Source: Euonymus europaeus (Eukaryota; Streptophyta; Magnoliopsida; Celastrales; Celastraceae). Taken from it: 64,000 nucleotides of DNA. Location of the stretch: contig OY756962.1 of NCBI GenBank assembly GCA_963580455.1, forward strand, positions 27,045,001 to 27,109,000, given 5' to 3'. Each line of letters opens with the position of its first letter. The first letter of the stretch is position 1. The notes under the pieces were generated by a model, which saw only the letters and a list, made by a program, of their open reading frames with translations, ran no database searches and was not told the DNA's origin. Positions 1-12,392 of the stretch are shown here, one piece after another. The position numbers were made by a program, and so were the translations under genes.

Positions 1-173
1 TCGTGGCTAGTTGGTCTCGTTTCACCTAGTTAGCCGCGAAATGTGGTTTCTTTACGTAAACGTTTTTATGAATATCCGTTGACTCCGAGTTCTGAATTCG
101 GTGATTTTTAGCTTGATTTCAAACTACTTTTCGAGCTCTACAATCCTGGATTTTCGGATTTCGATTTCAGAAC
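1..173 (+). repeat. Reference monomer (first copy)
   Basis: Monomer positions used throughout: 1-30 include the TCGTGG start and a T/A variant at 12; 34-38 are CCGCG; 51-60 are the palindrome TTTACGTAAA; 75-86 carry CCGTTGACTCC; 94-99 are GAATTC; 111-127 are the GCTTGATTTCA region; 133-138 are GAGCTC; 139-166 are the most variable part; 163-173 run into the next monomer as part of an inverted repeat. The consensus has about 35 A, 66 T, 35 C and 37 G, with 12 CpGs. This copy has two private-looking changes, CGTTTTTATG for CGGTTTTATG at 61-70 and CAAAC for CACAC at 120-124. Phase is arbitrary; the biological unit boundary is unknown. Confidence 0.95.
51..60. other. 10-bp palindrome TTTACGTAAA in each monomer
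   Basis: TTTACGTAAA equals its own reverse complement and recurs every 173 bp in most monomers. It is lost by single changes in scattered copies, for example TTTACATAAA near 1611 and 51937, TTTACGGAAA at 2992 and 4376, and TTTAGGTAAA near 32907. In three zone 2 monomers a 5-bp deletion removes its left half. It lies in the most conserved part of the monomer. A protein-binding role is possible but purely inferential. Confidence 0.8.
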
Positions 174-176
174 TCG
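86..176. repeat. Inverted repeat arms within the monomer
   Basis: The left arm at 86-99 contains CGAGTTCTGAA; the right arm at 163-176, across the monomer boundary, contains TTCAGAACTCG, its exact reverse complement over 11 bp. Allowing one mismatch (GAATTC against GAAATC) extends the arms to 14 bp. The arms are separated by 63 bp inside one monomer and by about 83 bp to the next monomer, so each arm can pair with a partner on either side. It recurs in most monomers; common changes are CCGGGTTC in zone 3 (left arm) and AACTTG or AAATCG (right arm). Confidence 0.85.
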
Positions 177-1730
177 TGGCTAGTAGGTCTCGTTTCACCT
201 AGTTAGCCGCGAAATGTGGTTTCTTTACGTAAACGGTTTTATGAATATCCGTTGACTCCGAGTTCTGAATTCGGTGATTTTTAGCTTTATTTCACACTAC
301 TTTTCGAGCTCTACGATCCTGGAGTTTCGGATTTTGATTTCAGAACTCGTGGCTAGTTGGTCTCATTTCACCTAGTTAGCCGCGAAATGTGGTTTCTTTA
401 CGTAAACGGTTTTATGAATATCCGTTGACTCCGAGTTCTGAATTCGGTAATTTTTAGCTTGATTTCACACTACTTTTCCCGCTCTACGATTATGGATTTT
501 CGGATTTGGATTTCAGAACTCGTGGCTAGTTGGTCACGTTTCACCTAGTCAGCCGCGAAATGTTGTTTCTTTTCGTAAACGGTTTTATGAATATCGGTTG
601 ACTCCGAGTTCTGAATTCGGTGATTTTTAGCTTGATTTCACACTACTTTTCGAGCTCTACAATCCTGGGTTTTCGGATTTCGATTTCAGAAATCGTGGCT
701 AGTAGATCTCGTTTCACCTATTTAGCCGTGAAATGGGGTTTCTTTACGTAAACGGTTTTATGAATATCCGTTGACTCCAAGTTCTGAATTCGGTGATTTT
801 TAGCTTGATTTCACACTATTTTTTGAGCTCTACGATCCTGGCATTTCTGATTTTGATTTCAGAACTCGTGGCTAGTTGGTCTCGTTTCAGGTAGTTGGTC
901 TCGAAATGTGGTTTCTTTACGTAAACGGTTTTATGAATATCCGTTGACTCCGAGTTCTGAATTCGGTGATTTTTAACTTGATTTCACACTACTTTTCAAG
1001 CTCTACGATTATGGAGTTTCGGATTTTGATTTCAGAACTCGTGGCTAGTTGGTCTCGTTTCACCTAGTTAGCCGCGAAATGTGGTTTCTTTACGTAAACG
1101 GTTTTATGAATATCCGTTGACTCCGAGTTCTGAATTCGGTGATTTTTAGCTTGATTTCACACTACTTTTCGAGCTCTACAATCTTAGGTTTTTGGATTTC
1201 GATTTCAGAACTCGTGGCTAGTAGGTCTCGTTTCACCTAGTTAGCCGCGAAATGTGGTTTCTTTACGTAAACGGTTTTATGAATATCCGCTGACTCCGAG
1301 TTCTGAATTCGGTGATTTTTAGCTTGATTTCACACTACTTTTTGAGCTCTACAATCCTGGATTTTCGGATTTCGATTTCAGAACTCGTGGCTAGTAGGTC
1401 TCGTTTCACCTAGTTAGCCGCGAAATGTGGTTTCTTTACGTAAACGGTTTTATGAATATCCGTTGACTCCGAGTTCTGAATTCAGTGATTTTTAGCTTGA
1501 TTTCACACTAATTTTCGAGCTCTACGATCCTTGCATTTCGGATTTCGAATTCAGAACTCGTGGCTAGTAGGTCTCGTTTCACCTGGTTAGCCGCGAAATG
1601 TGGTTTCTTTACATAAACGGTTTTATGAATATCCGTTGACTCCGAGTTCTGAATTCGGTGATTTTTAGCTTGATTTCACACTACTTTTCGAGCTCTACAA
1701 TCCTGGGTTTTCGGATTTCGATTTCAGAAC

Positions 1731-2422
1731 TCGTGGCTAGTAGGTCTCGTTTCACCTAGTTTGCCGCGAAATGTGGTTTCTTTACGTAAACGGTTTTAAG
1801 AATATCCGTTGACTCCGAGTTCTGAATTCGGTGATTTTTAGATTGATTTCACACTATTTTTCGAGCTCTACGATCCTGGCATTTCTGATTTTGATTTCAG
1901 AACTCGTGGCTACTTGGTCTCGTTTCACCTAGTTAGCCGCGAAATGTGGTTTCTTTACGTAAACGGTTTTATGAATATCCGTTGACTCCGAGTTCTGAAT
2001 TCGGTGATTTTTAGCTTGATTTCACACTACTTTTCAAGCTCTACGATTATGGAGTTTCGGATTTTGATTTCAGAACTCGTGGCTAGTTGGTCTCGTTTCA
2101 CCTAGTTAGCCGCGAAATGTGGTTTCTTTACGTAAACGGTTTTATGAATATTGGTTGACTCCGAGTTCTGAATTCGGTGATTTTTAGCTTGATTTCACAC
2201 TACTTTTCGAGCTCTACAATCCTGGGTTTTCGGATTTCGATTTCGGAAATCGTGGCTAGTAGGTCTCGTTTCACCTATTTAGCCGCGAAATGTGGTTTCT
2301 TTACGTAAACGGTTTTATGAATATCCGTTGACTCCGAGTTCTGAATTTGGTGATTTTTAGCTTGATTTCACACTACTTTTCGAGCTCTACGATCCTGGCG
2401 TTTCTGATTTTGATTTCAGAAC
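1731..2422 (+). repeat. Four-monomer module (first of 13 copies)
   Basis: Four monomer subtypes follow one another in fixed order, named here by their 3' parts. First: CTATTTTTCGAG with CCTGGCATTTCTG. Second: CTTTTCAAGC with CGATTATGGAG. Third: TGAATATTGG with CAATCCTGGG, then AAATCGTGG. Fourth: CACCTATTTAG with CCTGGCGTTTCTG, usually followed by GGCTTGTTGG. The same order starts at 1731, 5538, 7785, 8823, 10034, 11072, 13321, 15224, 16435, 17473, 19722, 22144 and 24047. Some copies carry variants: 5538 and 11072 have a changed fourth unit, and 10034 and 19722 have CAATTATGG in the second unit. Each module is 692 bp. Confidence 0.8.
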
Positions 2423-3791
2423 TCGTGGCTAGTTGGTCTCGTTTCACCTAGTTAGCCGCGAAATGTGGTTTCTTTACGTAAACGGTTTTATGAATATCCG
2501 TTGACTCCGAGTTCTGAATTCGGTGATTTTTAGCTTGATTTCAAACTACTTTTCGAGCTCTACAATCCTGGATTTTCGGATTTCGATTTCATAACTCGTG
2601 GCTAGTAGGTCTCGTTTCACCTAGTTAGCCGCGAAATGTGGTTTCTTTACGTAAACGGTTTTATGAATATTGGTTGACTCCGAGTTCTGAATTCGATGAT
2701 TTTTAGCTTGATTTCACACTACTTTTCGAGCTCTACAATCCTGGATTTTCGGATTTCGATTTCAGAACTCGTGGCTAGTAGGTCTCGTTTCACCTGGTTA
2801 GCCGCGAAATGTGGTTTCTTTACGTAAACGGTTTTATGAATATCCGTTGACTCCGAGTTCTGAATTCGGTGATTTTTAGCTTGATTTCACACTAATTTTC
2901 GAGCTCTACGATCCTTGAATTTCTGATTTCGATTTCAGAACTCGTGGCTAGTAGGTCTCGTTTCACGTAGTTAGCCGCGAAATGTGGTTTCTTTACGGAA
3001 ACGGTTTTATGAATATCCGCTGACTCCGAGTTCTGAATTCGGTGATTTTTAGCTTGATTTCACACTAGTTTTTGAGCTCTACAATCCTGGATTTTCGGAT
3101 TTCGATTTCAGAACTCTTGGCTAGTAGGTCTCGTTTCACCTAGTTAGCCGCGAAATGTGGTTTCTTTACGTAAACGGTTTTATGAATATCCGTTGACTCC
3201 GAGTTCTGAATTCGGTGATTTTTAGCTTGATTTCACACTAATTTTCGAGCTCTACGATCCTTGCATTTCGGATTTCGATTTCAGAACTCGTGGCTAGTAG
3301 GTCTCGTTTCACCTAGTTAGCCGCGAAATGTGGTTTCTTTACGTAAACGGTTTTATGAATATCCGTTGACTCCGAGTTCTGAATTCGGTGATTTTTAGCT
3401 TGATTTCACACTACTTTTCGAGCTCTACAATCCTGGGTTTTCGGATTTCGATTTCAGAACTCGTGGCTAGTAGGTCTCGTTTCACCTAGTTTGCCGCGAA
3501 ATGTGGTTTCTTTACGTAAACGGTTTTATGAATATCCGTTGACTCCGAGTTCTGAATTCGGTGATTTTTAGCTTGATTTCACACTATTTTTCGAGCTCTA
3601 CGATCCTGGCATTTCTGATTTTGATTTCAGAACTCGTGGCAAGTTGGTATCGTTTCACCTAGTTAGCCGCGAAATGTGGTTTCTTTACGTAAACGGTTTT
3701 AGGAATATCCGTTGACTCCGAGTTCTGAATTCGGTGATTTTTAGCTTTATTTCACACTACTTTTCGAGCTCTACGATCCTGGAGTTTCGGA
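2408..3791 (+). repeat. 8-monomer HOR, copy 1
   Basis: This 1384-bp block matches the next block at an offset of 8 x 173. Shared private marks include CATAACTCG (2589 and 3973), TTACGGAAACGG (2993 and 4377) and GGCAAGTTGGTAT (3638 and 5023). Boundaries are by eye from where matching begins and ends. Confidence 0.8.
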
Positions 3792-5176
3792 TTTTGATTT
3801 CAGAACTCGTGGCTAGTTGGTCTCGTTTCACCTAGTTAGCCGCGAAATGTGGTTTCTTTACGTAAACGGTTTTATGAATATCCGTTGACTCCGAGTTCTG
3901 AATTCGGTGATTTTTAGCTTGATTTCAAACTACTTTTCGAGCTCTACAATCCTGGATTTTCGGATTTCGATTTCATAACTCGTGGCTAGTAGGTCTCGTT
4001 TCACCTAGTTAGCCGCGAAATGTGGTTTCTTTACGTAAACGGTTTTATGAATATTGGTTGACTCCGAGTTCTGAATTCGATGATTTTTAGCTTGATTTCA
4101 CACTACTTTTCGAGCTCTACAATCCTGGATTTTCGGATTTCGATTTCAGAACTCGTGGCTAGTAGGTCTCGTTTCACCTGGTTAGCCGCGAAATGTGGTT
4201 TCTTTACGTAAACGGTTTTATGAATATCCGTTGACTCCGAGTTCTGAATTCGGTGATTTTTAGCTTGATTTCACACTAATTTTCGAGCTCTACGATCCTT
4301 GAATTTCTGATTTCGATTTCAGAACTCGTGGCTAGTAGGTCTCGTTTCACGTAGTTAGCCGCGAAATGTGGTTTCTTTACGGAAACGGTTTTATGAATAT
4401 CCGCTGACTCCGAGTTCTGAATTCGGTGATTTTTAGCTTGATTTCACACTAGTTTTTGAGCTCTACAATCCTGGATTTTCGGATTTCGATTTCAGAACTC
4501 GTGGCTAGTAGGTCTCGTTTCACCTAGTTAGCCGCGAAATGTGGTTTCTTTACGTAAACGGTTTTATGAATATCCGTTGACTCCGAGTTCTGAATTCGGT
4601 GATTTTTAGCTTGATTTCACACTAATTTTCGAGCTCTACGATCCTTGCATTTCGGATTTCGATTTCAGAACTCGTGGCTAGTAGGTCTCGTTTCACCTAG
4701 TTAGCCGCGAAATGTGGTTTCTTTACGTAAACGGTTTTATGAATATCCGTTGACTCCGAGTTCTGAATTCGGTGATTTTTAGCTTGATTTCACACTACTT
4801 TTCGAGCTCTACAATCCTGGGTTTTCGGATTTCGATTTCAGAACTCGTGGCTAGTAGGTCTCGTTTCACCTAGTTTGCCGCGAAATTGTGGTTTCTTTAC
4901 GTAAACGGTTTTATGAATATCCGTTGACTCCGAGTTCTGAATTCGGTGATTTTTAGCTTGATTTCACACTATTTTTCGAGCTCTACGATCCTGGCATTTC
5001 TGATTTTGATTTCAGAACTCGTGGCAAGTTGGTATTGTTTCACCTAGTTAGCCGCGAAATGTGGTTTCTTTACGTAAACGGTTTTATGAATATCCGTTGA
5101 CTCCGAGTTCTGAATTCGGTGATTTTTAGCTTTATTTCACACTACTTTTCGAGCTCTACGATCCTGGAGTTTCGGA
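3792..5176 (+). repeat. 8-monomer HOR, copy 2
   Basis: Tandem copy of the preceding block, 1 bp longer because of an extra T near 4886 (CGAAATTGTGG). I found only about four differences from copy 1, the others near 3115, 3691 and 3650/5035, so this is a recent duplication. Confidence 0.8.
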
Positions 5177-5624
5177 TTTTGATTTCAGAACTCGTGGCTA
5201 GTTGGTCTCGTTTCACCTAGTTAGCCGCGAAATGTGGTTTCTTTACGTAAACGGTTTTATGAATATCCGTTGACTCCGAGTTCTGAATTCGGTGATTTTT
5301 AGCTTGATTTCACACTACTTTTCGAGCTCTACAATCTTAGGTTTTCGGATTTTGATTTCAGAACTCGGGGCTAGTAGGTCTCGTTTCACCTAGTTAGCCG
5401 TGAAATGTGGTTTCTTTACGTAAACGGTTTTATGAATATTGGTTGACTCCGAGTTCTGAATTCGGTGATATTTAGCTTGATTTCACACTATTTTTCGAGC
5501 TCTACGATCCTGGCATTTCTGATTTTGATTTCAGAACTCGTGGCTAGTTGGTCTCGTTTCACCTAGTTAGACGCGAAATGTGGTTTCTTTACGTAAACGG
5601 TTTTATGAATATTGGTTGACTCCG

Positions 5625-8600
5625 AGTTCTGAATTCGGTGATATTTAGCTTGATTTCACACTATTTTTCGAGCTCTACGATCCTGGCATTTCTGATTTTG
5701 ATTTCAGAACTCGTGGCTAGTTGGTCTCGTTTCACCTAGTTAGACGCGAAATGTGGTTTCTTTACGTAAACGGTTTTATGAATATCCGTTGACTCCGAGT
5801 TCTGAATTCGGTGATTTTTAGCTTGATTTCACACTACTTTTCAAGCTCTACGATTATGGAGTTTCGGATTTTGATTTCAGAACTCGTGGCTAGTTAGTCT
5901 CGTTTCACCTAGTTAGCCGCGAAATGTGGTTTCTTTACGTAAACGGTTTTATGAATATTGGTTGACTCCGAGTTCTGAATTCGGTGATTTTTAGCTTGAT
6001 TTCACACTACTTTTCGAGCTCTACAATCCTGGGTTTTCGGATTTCGATTTCAGAAATCGTGGCCAGTAGGTCTCGTTTCACCTATTTAGCCGCGAAATGT
6101 GGTTTCTTTACGTAAACGGTTTTATGAATATCCGTTGACTCCGAGTTCTGAATTCGGTGATTTTTAGCTTTATTTCACACTACTTTTCGAGCTCTACGAT
6201 CCTAGAGTTTCGGATTTTGATTTCAGAACTCGTGGCTTGTTGGTCTCGTTTCACCTAGTTAGCCGCGAAATGTGGTTTCTTTACGTAAACGGTTTTATGA
6301 ATATCCGTTGACTCCGAGTTCTGAATTCGATGATTTTTAGCTTGATTTCACACTACTTTTCGAGCTCTACAATCTTAGGTTTTCGGATTTTGATTTCAGA
6401 ACTCGTGGCTAGTAGGTCTTGTTTCACCTAGTTAGCCGCGAAATGTGGTTTCTTTACGTAAACGGTTTTATGAATATCCGTTGACTCCGAGTTCTGAATT
6501 CGGTGATTTTTAGCTTGATTTCACACTAATTTTCGAGCTCTACGATCCTTGCATTTCGGATTTCGATTTCAGAACTCGTGGCTTGTAGGTCTCGTTTCAC
6601 CTAGTTAGCCGCGAAATGTGGTTTCTTTACGTAAACGGTTTTATGAATATCCGTTGACTCCGAGTTCTGAATTCGGTGATTTTTAGCTTGATTTCACACT
6701 ACTTTTCGAGCTCTACAATCTTAGGTTTTCGGATTTTGATTTCAGAACTCGTGGCTAGTAGGTCTCGTTTCACCTAGTTAGCCGCGAAATGTGGTTTCTT
6801 TACGTAAACGGTTTTATGAATATCCGTTGACTCCGAGTTCTGAATTCGGTGATTTTTAGCTTTATTTCACACTACTTTTCGAGCTCTACGATCCTGTACT
6901 TTCGGATTTTGATTTCAGAACTCGTGGCTAGTAGGTCTCGTTTCACCTAGTTAGCCGCGAAATGTGGTTTCTTTACGTAAACGGTTTTATGAATATCCGT
7001 TGACTCCGAGTTCTGAATTCGGTGATTTTTAGCTTGATTTCACACTAATTTTCGAGCTCTACGATCCTTGCATTTCGGATTTCGATTTCAGAACTCGTGG
7101 CTAGTAGGTCTCGTTTCACCTAGTTAGCCGCGAAATGTGGTTTCTTTACGTAAACGGTTTTATGAATATCCGTTGACTCCGAGTTCTGAATTCGGTGATT
7201 TTTAGCTTGATTTCACACTACTTTTCGAGCTCTACAATCCTGGATTTTCGGATTTTGATCAGAACTCGTGGCTAGTAGGTCTCGTTTCACCTAGTTTGCC
7301 GCGAAATGTGGTTTCTTTACGTAAACGGTTTTATGAATATCCGTTGACTCCGAGTTCTGAATTCGGTGATTTTTAGCTTGATTTCACACTATTTTTCGAG
7401 CTCTACGATCCTGGCATTTCTGATTTTGATTTCAGAACTCGTGGCTAGTTGGTATCGTTTCACCTAGTTAGCCGCGAAATGTGGTTTCTTTACGTAAACG
7501 GTTTTATGAATATCCGTTGACTCCGAGTTCTGAATTCGGTGATTTTTAGCTTGATTTCACACTACTTTTCAAGCTCTACGATCTTAGGTTTTCGGATTTC
7601 GATTTCAGAACTCGTGGCTAGTAGGTCTCGTTTCACCTAGTTAGCCGCGAAATGTGGTTTCTTTACGTAAACGGTTTTATGAATATCCGTTGACTCCGAG
7701 TTCTGAATTCGGTGATTTTTAGCTTGATTTCACACTACTTTTCAAGCTCTACGATTATGGAGTTTCGGATTTTGATTTCAGAACTCGTGGCTAGTTGGTC
7801 TCGTTTCACCTAGTTAGGCGCGAAATGTGGTTTCTTTACGTAAACGGTTTTATGAATATTGGTTGACTCCGAGTTCTGAATTCGGTGATTTTTAGCTTGA
7901 TTTCACACTATTTTTCGAGCTCTACGATCCTGGCATTTCTGATTTTGATTTCAGAACTCGTGGCTAGTTGGTCTCGTTTCACCTAGTTAGCCGCGAAATG
8001 TGGTTTCTTTACGTAAACGGTTTTATGAATATCCGTTGACTCCGAGTTCTGAATTCGGTGATTTTTAGCTTGATTTCACACTACTTTTCAAGCTCTACGA
8101 TTATGGAGTTTCGGATTTTGATTTCAGAACTCGTGGCTAGTTGGTCTCGTTTCACCTAGTTAACCGCGAAATGTGGTTTCTTTACGTAAACGGTTTTATG
8201 AATATTGGTTGACTCCGAGTTCTGAATTCGGTGATTTTTAGCTTGATTTCACACTACTTTTCGAGCTCTACAATCCTGGGTTTTCGGATTTCGATTTCAG
8301 AAATCGTGGCTAGTAGGTCTCGTTTCACCTATTTAGCCGCGAAATGTGGTTTCTTTACGTAAACGGTTTTATGAATATCCGTTGACTCCGAGTTCTGAAT
8401 TCGGTGATTTTTAGCTTGATTTCACACTACTTTTCGAGCTCTACGATCCTGGCGTTTCTGATTTTGATTTCAGAACTCGTGGCTTGTTGGTCTCGTTTCA
8501 CCTAGTTAGCCGCAAAATGTGTTTTCTTTACGTAAACGGTTTTATGAATATCCGTTGACTCCGAGTTCTGAATTCGGTGATTTTTAGCTTGATTTCACAC

Positions 8601-11158
8601 TACTTTTCGAGCTCTACAATCTTAGGTTTTCGGATTTTGATTTCAGAACTCGTGGCTAGTAGGTCTCGTTTCACCTAGTTAGCCGCGAAATGTGGTTTCT
8701 TTACGTAAACGGTTTTATGAATATCCGTTGACTCCGAGTTCTGAATTCGGTGATTTTTAGCTTGATTTCACACTACTTTTCAAGCTCTACGATTATGGAG
8801 TTTCGGATTTTGATTTCAGAACACGTGGCTAGTTGGTCTCGTTTCACCTAGTTAGCCGCGAAATGTGGTTTCTTTACGTAAACGGTTTTATGAATATTGG
8901 TTGACTCCGAGTTCTGAATTCGGTGATTTTTAGCTTGATTTCACACTATTTTTCGAGCTCTACGATCCTGGCATTTCTGATTTTGATTTCAGAACTCGTG
9001 GCTAGTTGGTCTCGTTTCACCTAGTTAGCCGCGAAATGTGGTTTCTTTACGTAAACGGTTTTATGAATATCCGTTGACTCCGAGTTCTGAATTCGGTGAT
9101 TTTTAGCTTGATTTCACGCTACTTTTCAAGCTCTACGATTATGGAGTTTCGGATTTTGATTTCAGAACTCGTGGCTAGTTGGTCTCGTTTCACCTAGTTA
9201 GCCGCGAAATGTGGTTTCTTTACGTAAACGGTTTTATGAATATTGGTTGACTCCGAGTTCTGAATTCGGTGATTTTTAGCTTGATTTCACACTACTTTTC
9301 GAGCTCTACAATCCTGGGTTTTCGGATTTCGATTTCAGAAATCGTGGCTAGTAGGTCTCGTTTCACCTATTTAGCCGCGAAATGTGGTTTCTTTACGTAA
9401 ACGGTTTTATGAATATCCGTTGACTCCGAGTTCTGAATTCGGTGATTTTTAGCTTGATTTCACACTACTTTTCGAGCTCTACGATCCTGGCGTTTCTGAT
9501 TTTGATTTCAGAACTCGTGGCTTGTTGGTCTCGTTTCACCTAGTTAGCCGCGAAATGTGGTTTCTTTACGTAAACGGTTTTATGAATATCCATTGACTCC
9601 GAGTTCTGAATTCGGTGATTTTTAGCTTGATTTCACACTACTTTTCAAGCTCTACGATTATGGAGTTTCGGATTTTGATTTCAGAACTCGTGGCTAGTTG
9701 GTCTCGTTTCACCTAGTTAGCCGCGAAATGTGGTTTCTTTACGTAAACGGTTTTATGAATATCCGTTGACTCCGAGTTCTGAATTCGGTGATTTTTAGCT
9801 TGATTTCACACTAATTTTCGAGCTCTACGATTATGGAGTTTCGGATTTTGATTTCAGAACTCGTGGCTAGTTGGTCTCGTTTCACCTAGTTAGCCGCGAA
9901 ATGTGGTTTCTTTACGTAAACGGTTTTATGAATATCCGTTGACTCCGAGTTCTGAATTCGGTGATTTTTAGCTTGATTTCACACTAATTTTCGAGCTCTA
10001 CGATCCTGGCGTTTCTGATTTTGATTTCAGAACTCGTGGCTTGTTGGTCTCGTTTCACCTAGTTAGCCGCGAAATGTGGTTTCTTTACGTAAACGGTTTT
10101 ATGAATATCCGTTGACTCCGAGTTCTGAATTCGGTGATTTTTAGCTTGATTTCACACTATTTTTCGAGCTCTACGATCCTGGCATTTCTGATTTTGATTT
10201 CAGAACTCGTGGCTAGTTGGTCTCGTTTCACCTAGTTAGCCGCGAAATGTGTTTTCTTTACGTAAACGGTTTTATGAATATCCGTTGACTCCGAGTTCTG
10301 AATTCGGTGATTTTTAGCTTGATTTCACACTACTTTTCGAGCTCTACAATTATGGAGTTTCGGATTTTGATTTCAGAACTCGTGACTAGTTGGTCTCGTT
10401 TCACCTAGTTAGCCGCGAAATGTGGTTTCTTTACGTAAACGGTTTTATGAATATTGGTTGACTCCGAGTTCTGAATTCGGTGATTTTTAGCTTGATTTCA
10501 CACTACTTTTCGAGCTCTACAATCCTGGGTTTTCGGATTTCGATTTCAGAAATCGTGGCTAGTAGGTCTCGTTTCACCTATTTAGCCGCGAAATGTGGTT
10601 TCTTTACGTAAACGGTTTTATGAATATCCGTTGACTCCGAGTTCTGAATTCGGTGATTTTTAGCTTGATTTCACACTACTTTTCGAGCTCTACGATCCTG
10701 GCGTTTCTGATTTTGATTTCAGAACTGGTGGCTTGTTGGTCTCGTTTCACCTAGTTAGCCGCAAAATGTGGTTTCTTTACGTAAACGGTTTTATGAATAT
10801 CCGTTGACTCCGAGTTCTGAATTCGGTGATTTTTAGCTTGATTTCACACTACTTTTCAAGCTCTACGATTATGGAGTTTCGGATTTTGATTTCAGAACTC
10901 GTGGCTAGTTGGTCTCGTTTCACCTAGTTAGCCGCGAAATGTGGTTTCTTTACGTAAACGGTTTTATGAATATCCGTTGACTCCGAGTTCTGAATTCGGT
11001 GATTTTTAGCTTGATTTCACACTAATTTTCGAGCTCTACGATCCTTGCATTTCGGATTTCGTTTTCAGAACTCGTGGCTAGTAGGTCTCGTTTCACCTAG
11101 TTAGCCGCGAAATGTGGTTTCTTTACGTAAACGGTTTTATGAATATCCGTTGACTCCA
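5625..11158 (+). repeat. 32-monomer HOR, copy 1 (unexpanded)
   Basis: A unit of 32 monomers (32 x 173 - 2 bp). Its rare variants return in the next unit: GGCTAGTTAGTCTCG at 5887 and 11421, TTAGGCGCG at 7814 and 13350, GATCTTAGG near 7580 and 13117. The offset is 5534 before the 2-bp deletion near 7258 (GATCAG for GATTTCAG) and 5536 after it, as expected if the deletion arose in copy 1 alone. It contains three and a half four-monomer modules. Confidence 0.75.
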
Positions 11159-12392
11159 AGTTCTGAATTCGGTGATATTTAGCTTGATTTCACACTATTT
11201 TTCGAGCTCTACGATCCTGGCATTTCTGATTTTGATTTCAGAACTCGTGGCTAGTTGGTCTCGTTTCACCTAGTTAGACGCGAAATGTGGTTTCTTTACG
11301 TAAACGGTTTTATGAATATCCGTTGACTCCGAGTTCTGAATTCGGTGATTTTTAGCTTGATTTCACACTACTTTTCAAGCTCTACGATTATGGAGTTTCG
11401 GATTTTGATTTCAGAACTCGTGGCTAGTTAGTCTCGTTTCACCTAGTTAGCCGCGAAATGTGGTTTCTTTACGTAAACGGTTTTATGAATATTGGTTGAC
11501 TCCGAGTTCTGAATTCGGTGATTTTTAGCTTGATTTCACACTACTTTTCGAGCTCTACAATCCTGGGTTTTCGGATTTCGATTTCAGAAATCGTGGCCAG
11601 TAGGTCTCGTTTCACCTATTTAGCCGCGAAATGTGGTTTCTTTACGTAAACGGTTTTATGAATATCCGTTGACTCCGAGTTCTGAATTCGGTGATTTTTA
11701 GCTTTATTTCACACTACTTTTCGAGCTCTACGATCCTGGAGTTTCGGATTTTGATTTCAGAACTCGTGGCTTGTTGGTCTCGTTTCACCTAGTTAGCCGC
11801 GAAATGTGGTTTCTTTACGTAAACGGTTTTATGAATATCCGTTGACTCCGAGTTCTGAATTCGATGATTTTTAGCTTGATTTCACACTACTTTTCGAGCT
11901 CTACAATCTTAGGTTTTCGGATTTTGATTTCAGAACTCGTGGCTAGTAGGTCTTGTTTCACCTAGTTAGCCGCGAAATGTGGTTTCTTTACGTAAACGGT
12001 TTTATGAATATCCGTTGACTCCGAGTTCTGAATTCGGTGATTTTTAGCTTGATTTCACACTAATTTTCGAGCTCTACGATCCTTGCATTTCGGATTTCGA
12101 TTTCAGAACTCGTGGCTTGTAGGTCTCGTTTCACCTAGTTAGCCGCGAAATGTGGTTTCTTTACGTAAACGGTTTTATGAATATCCGTTGACTCCGAGTT
12201 CTGAATTCCGTGATTTTTAGCTTGATTTCACACTACTTTTCGAGGTCTACAATCTTAGGTTTTCGGATTTTGATTTCAGAACTCGTGGCTAGTAGGTCTC
12301 GTTTCACCTAGTTAGCCGCGAAATGTGGTTTCTTTACGTAAACGGTTTTATGAATATCCGTTGACTCCGAGTTCTGAATTCGGTGATTTTTA

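Noticed and set aside
51..60. ACGT core in TTTACGTAAA as a bZIP site or promoter element
   Set aside because: A 10-bp palindrome in a satellite with no adjacent gene is not evidence of gene regulation.
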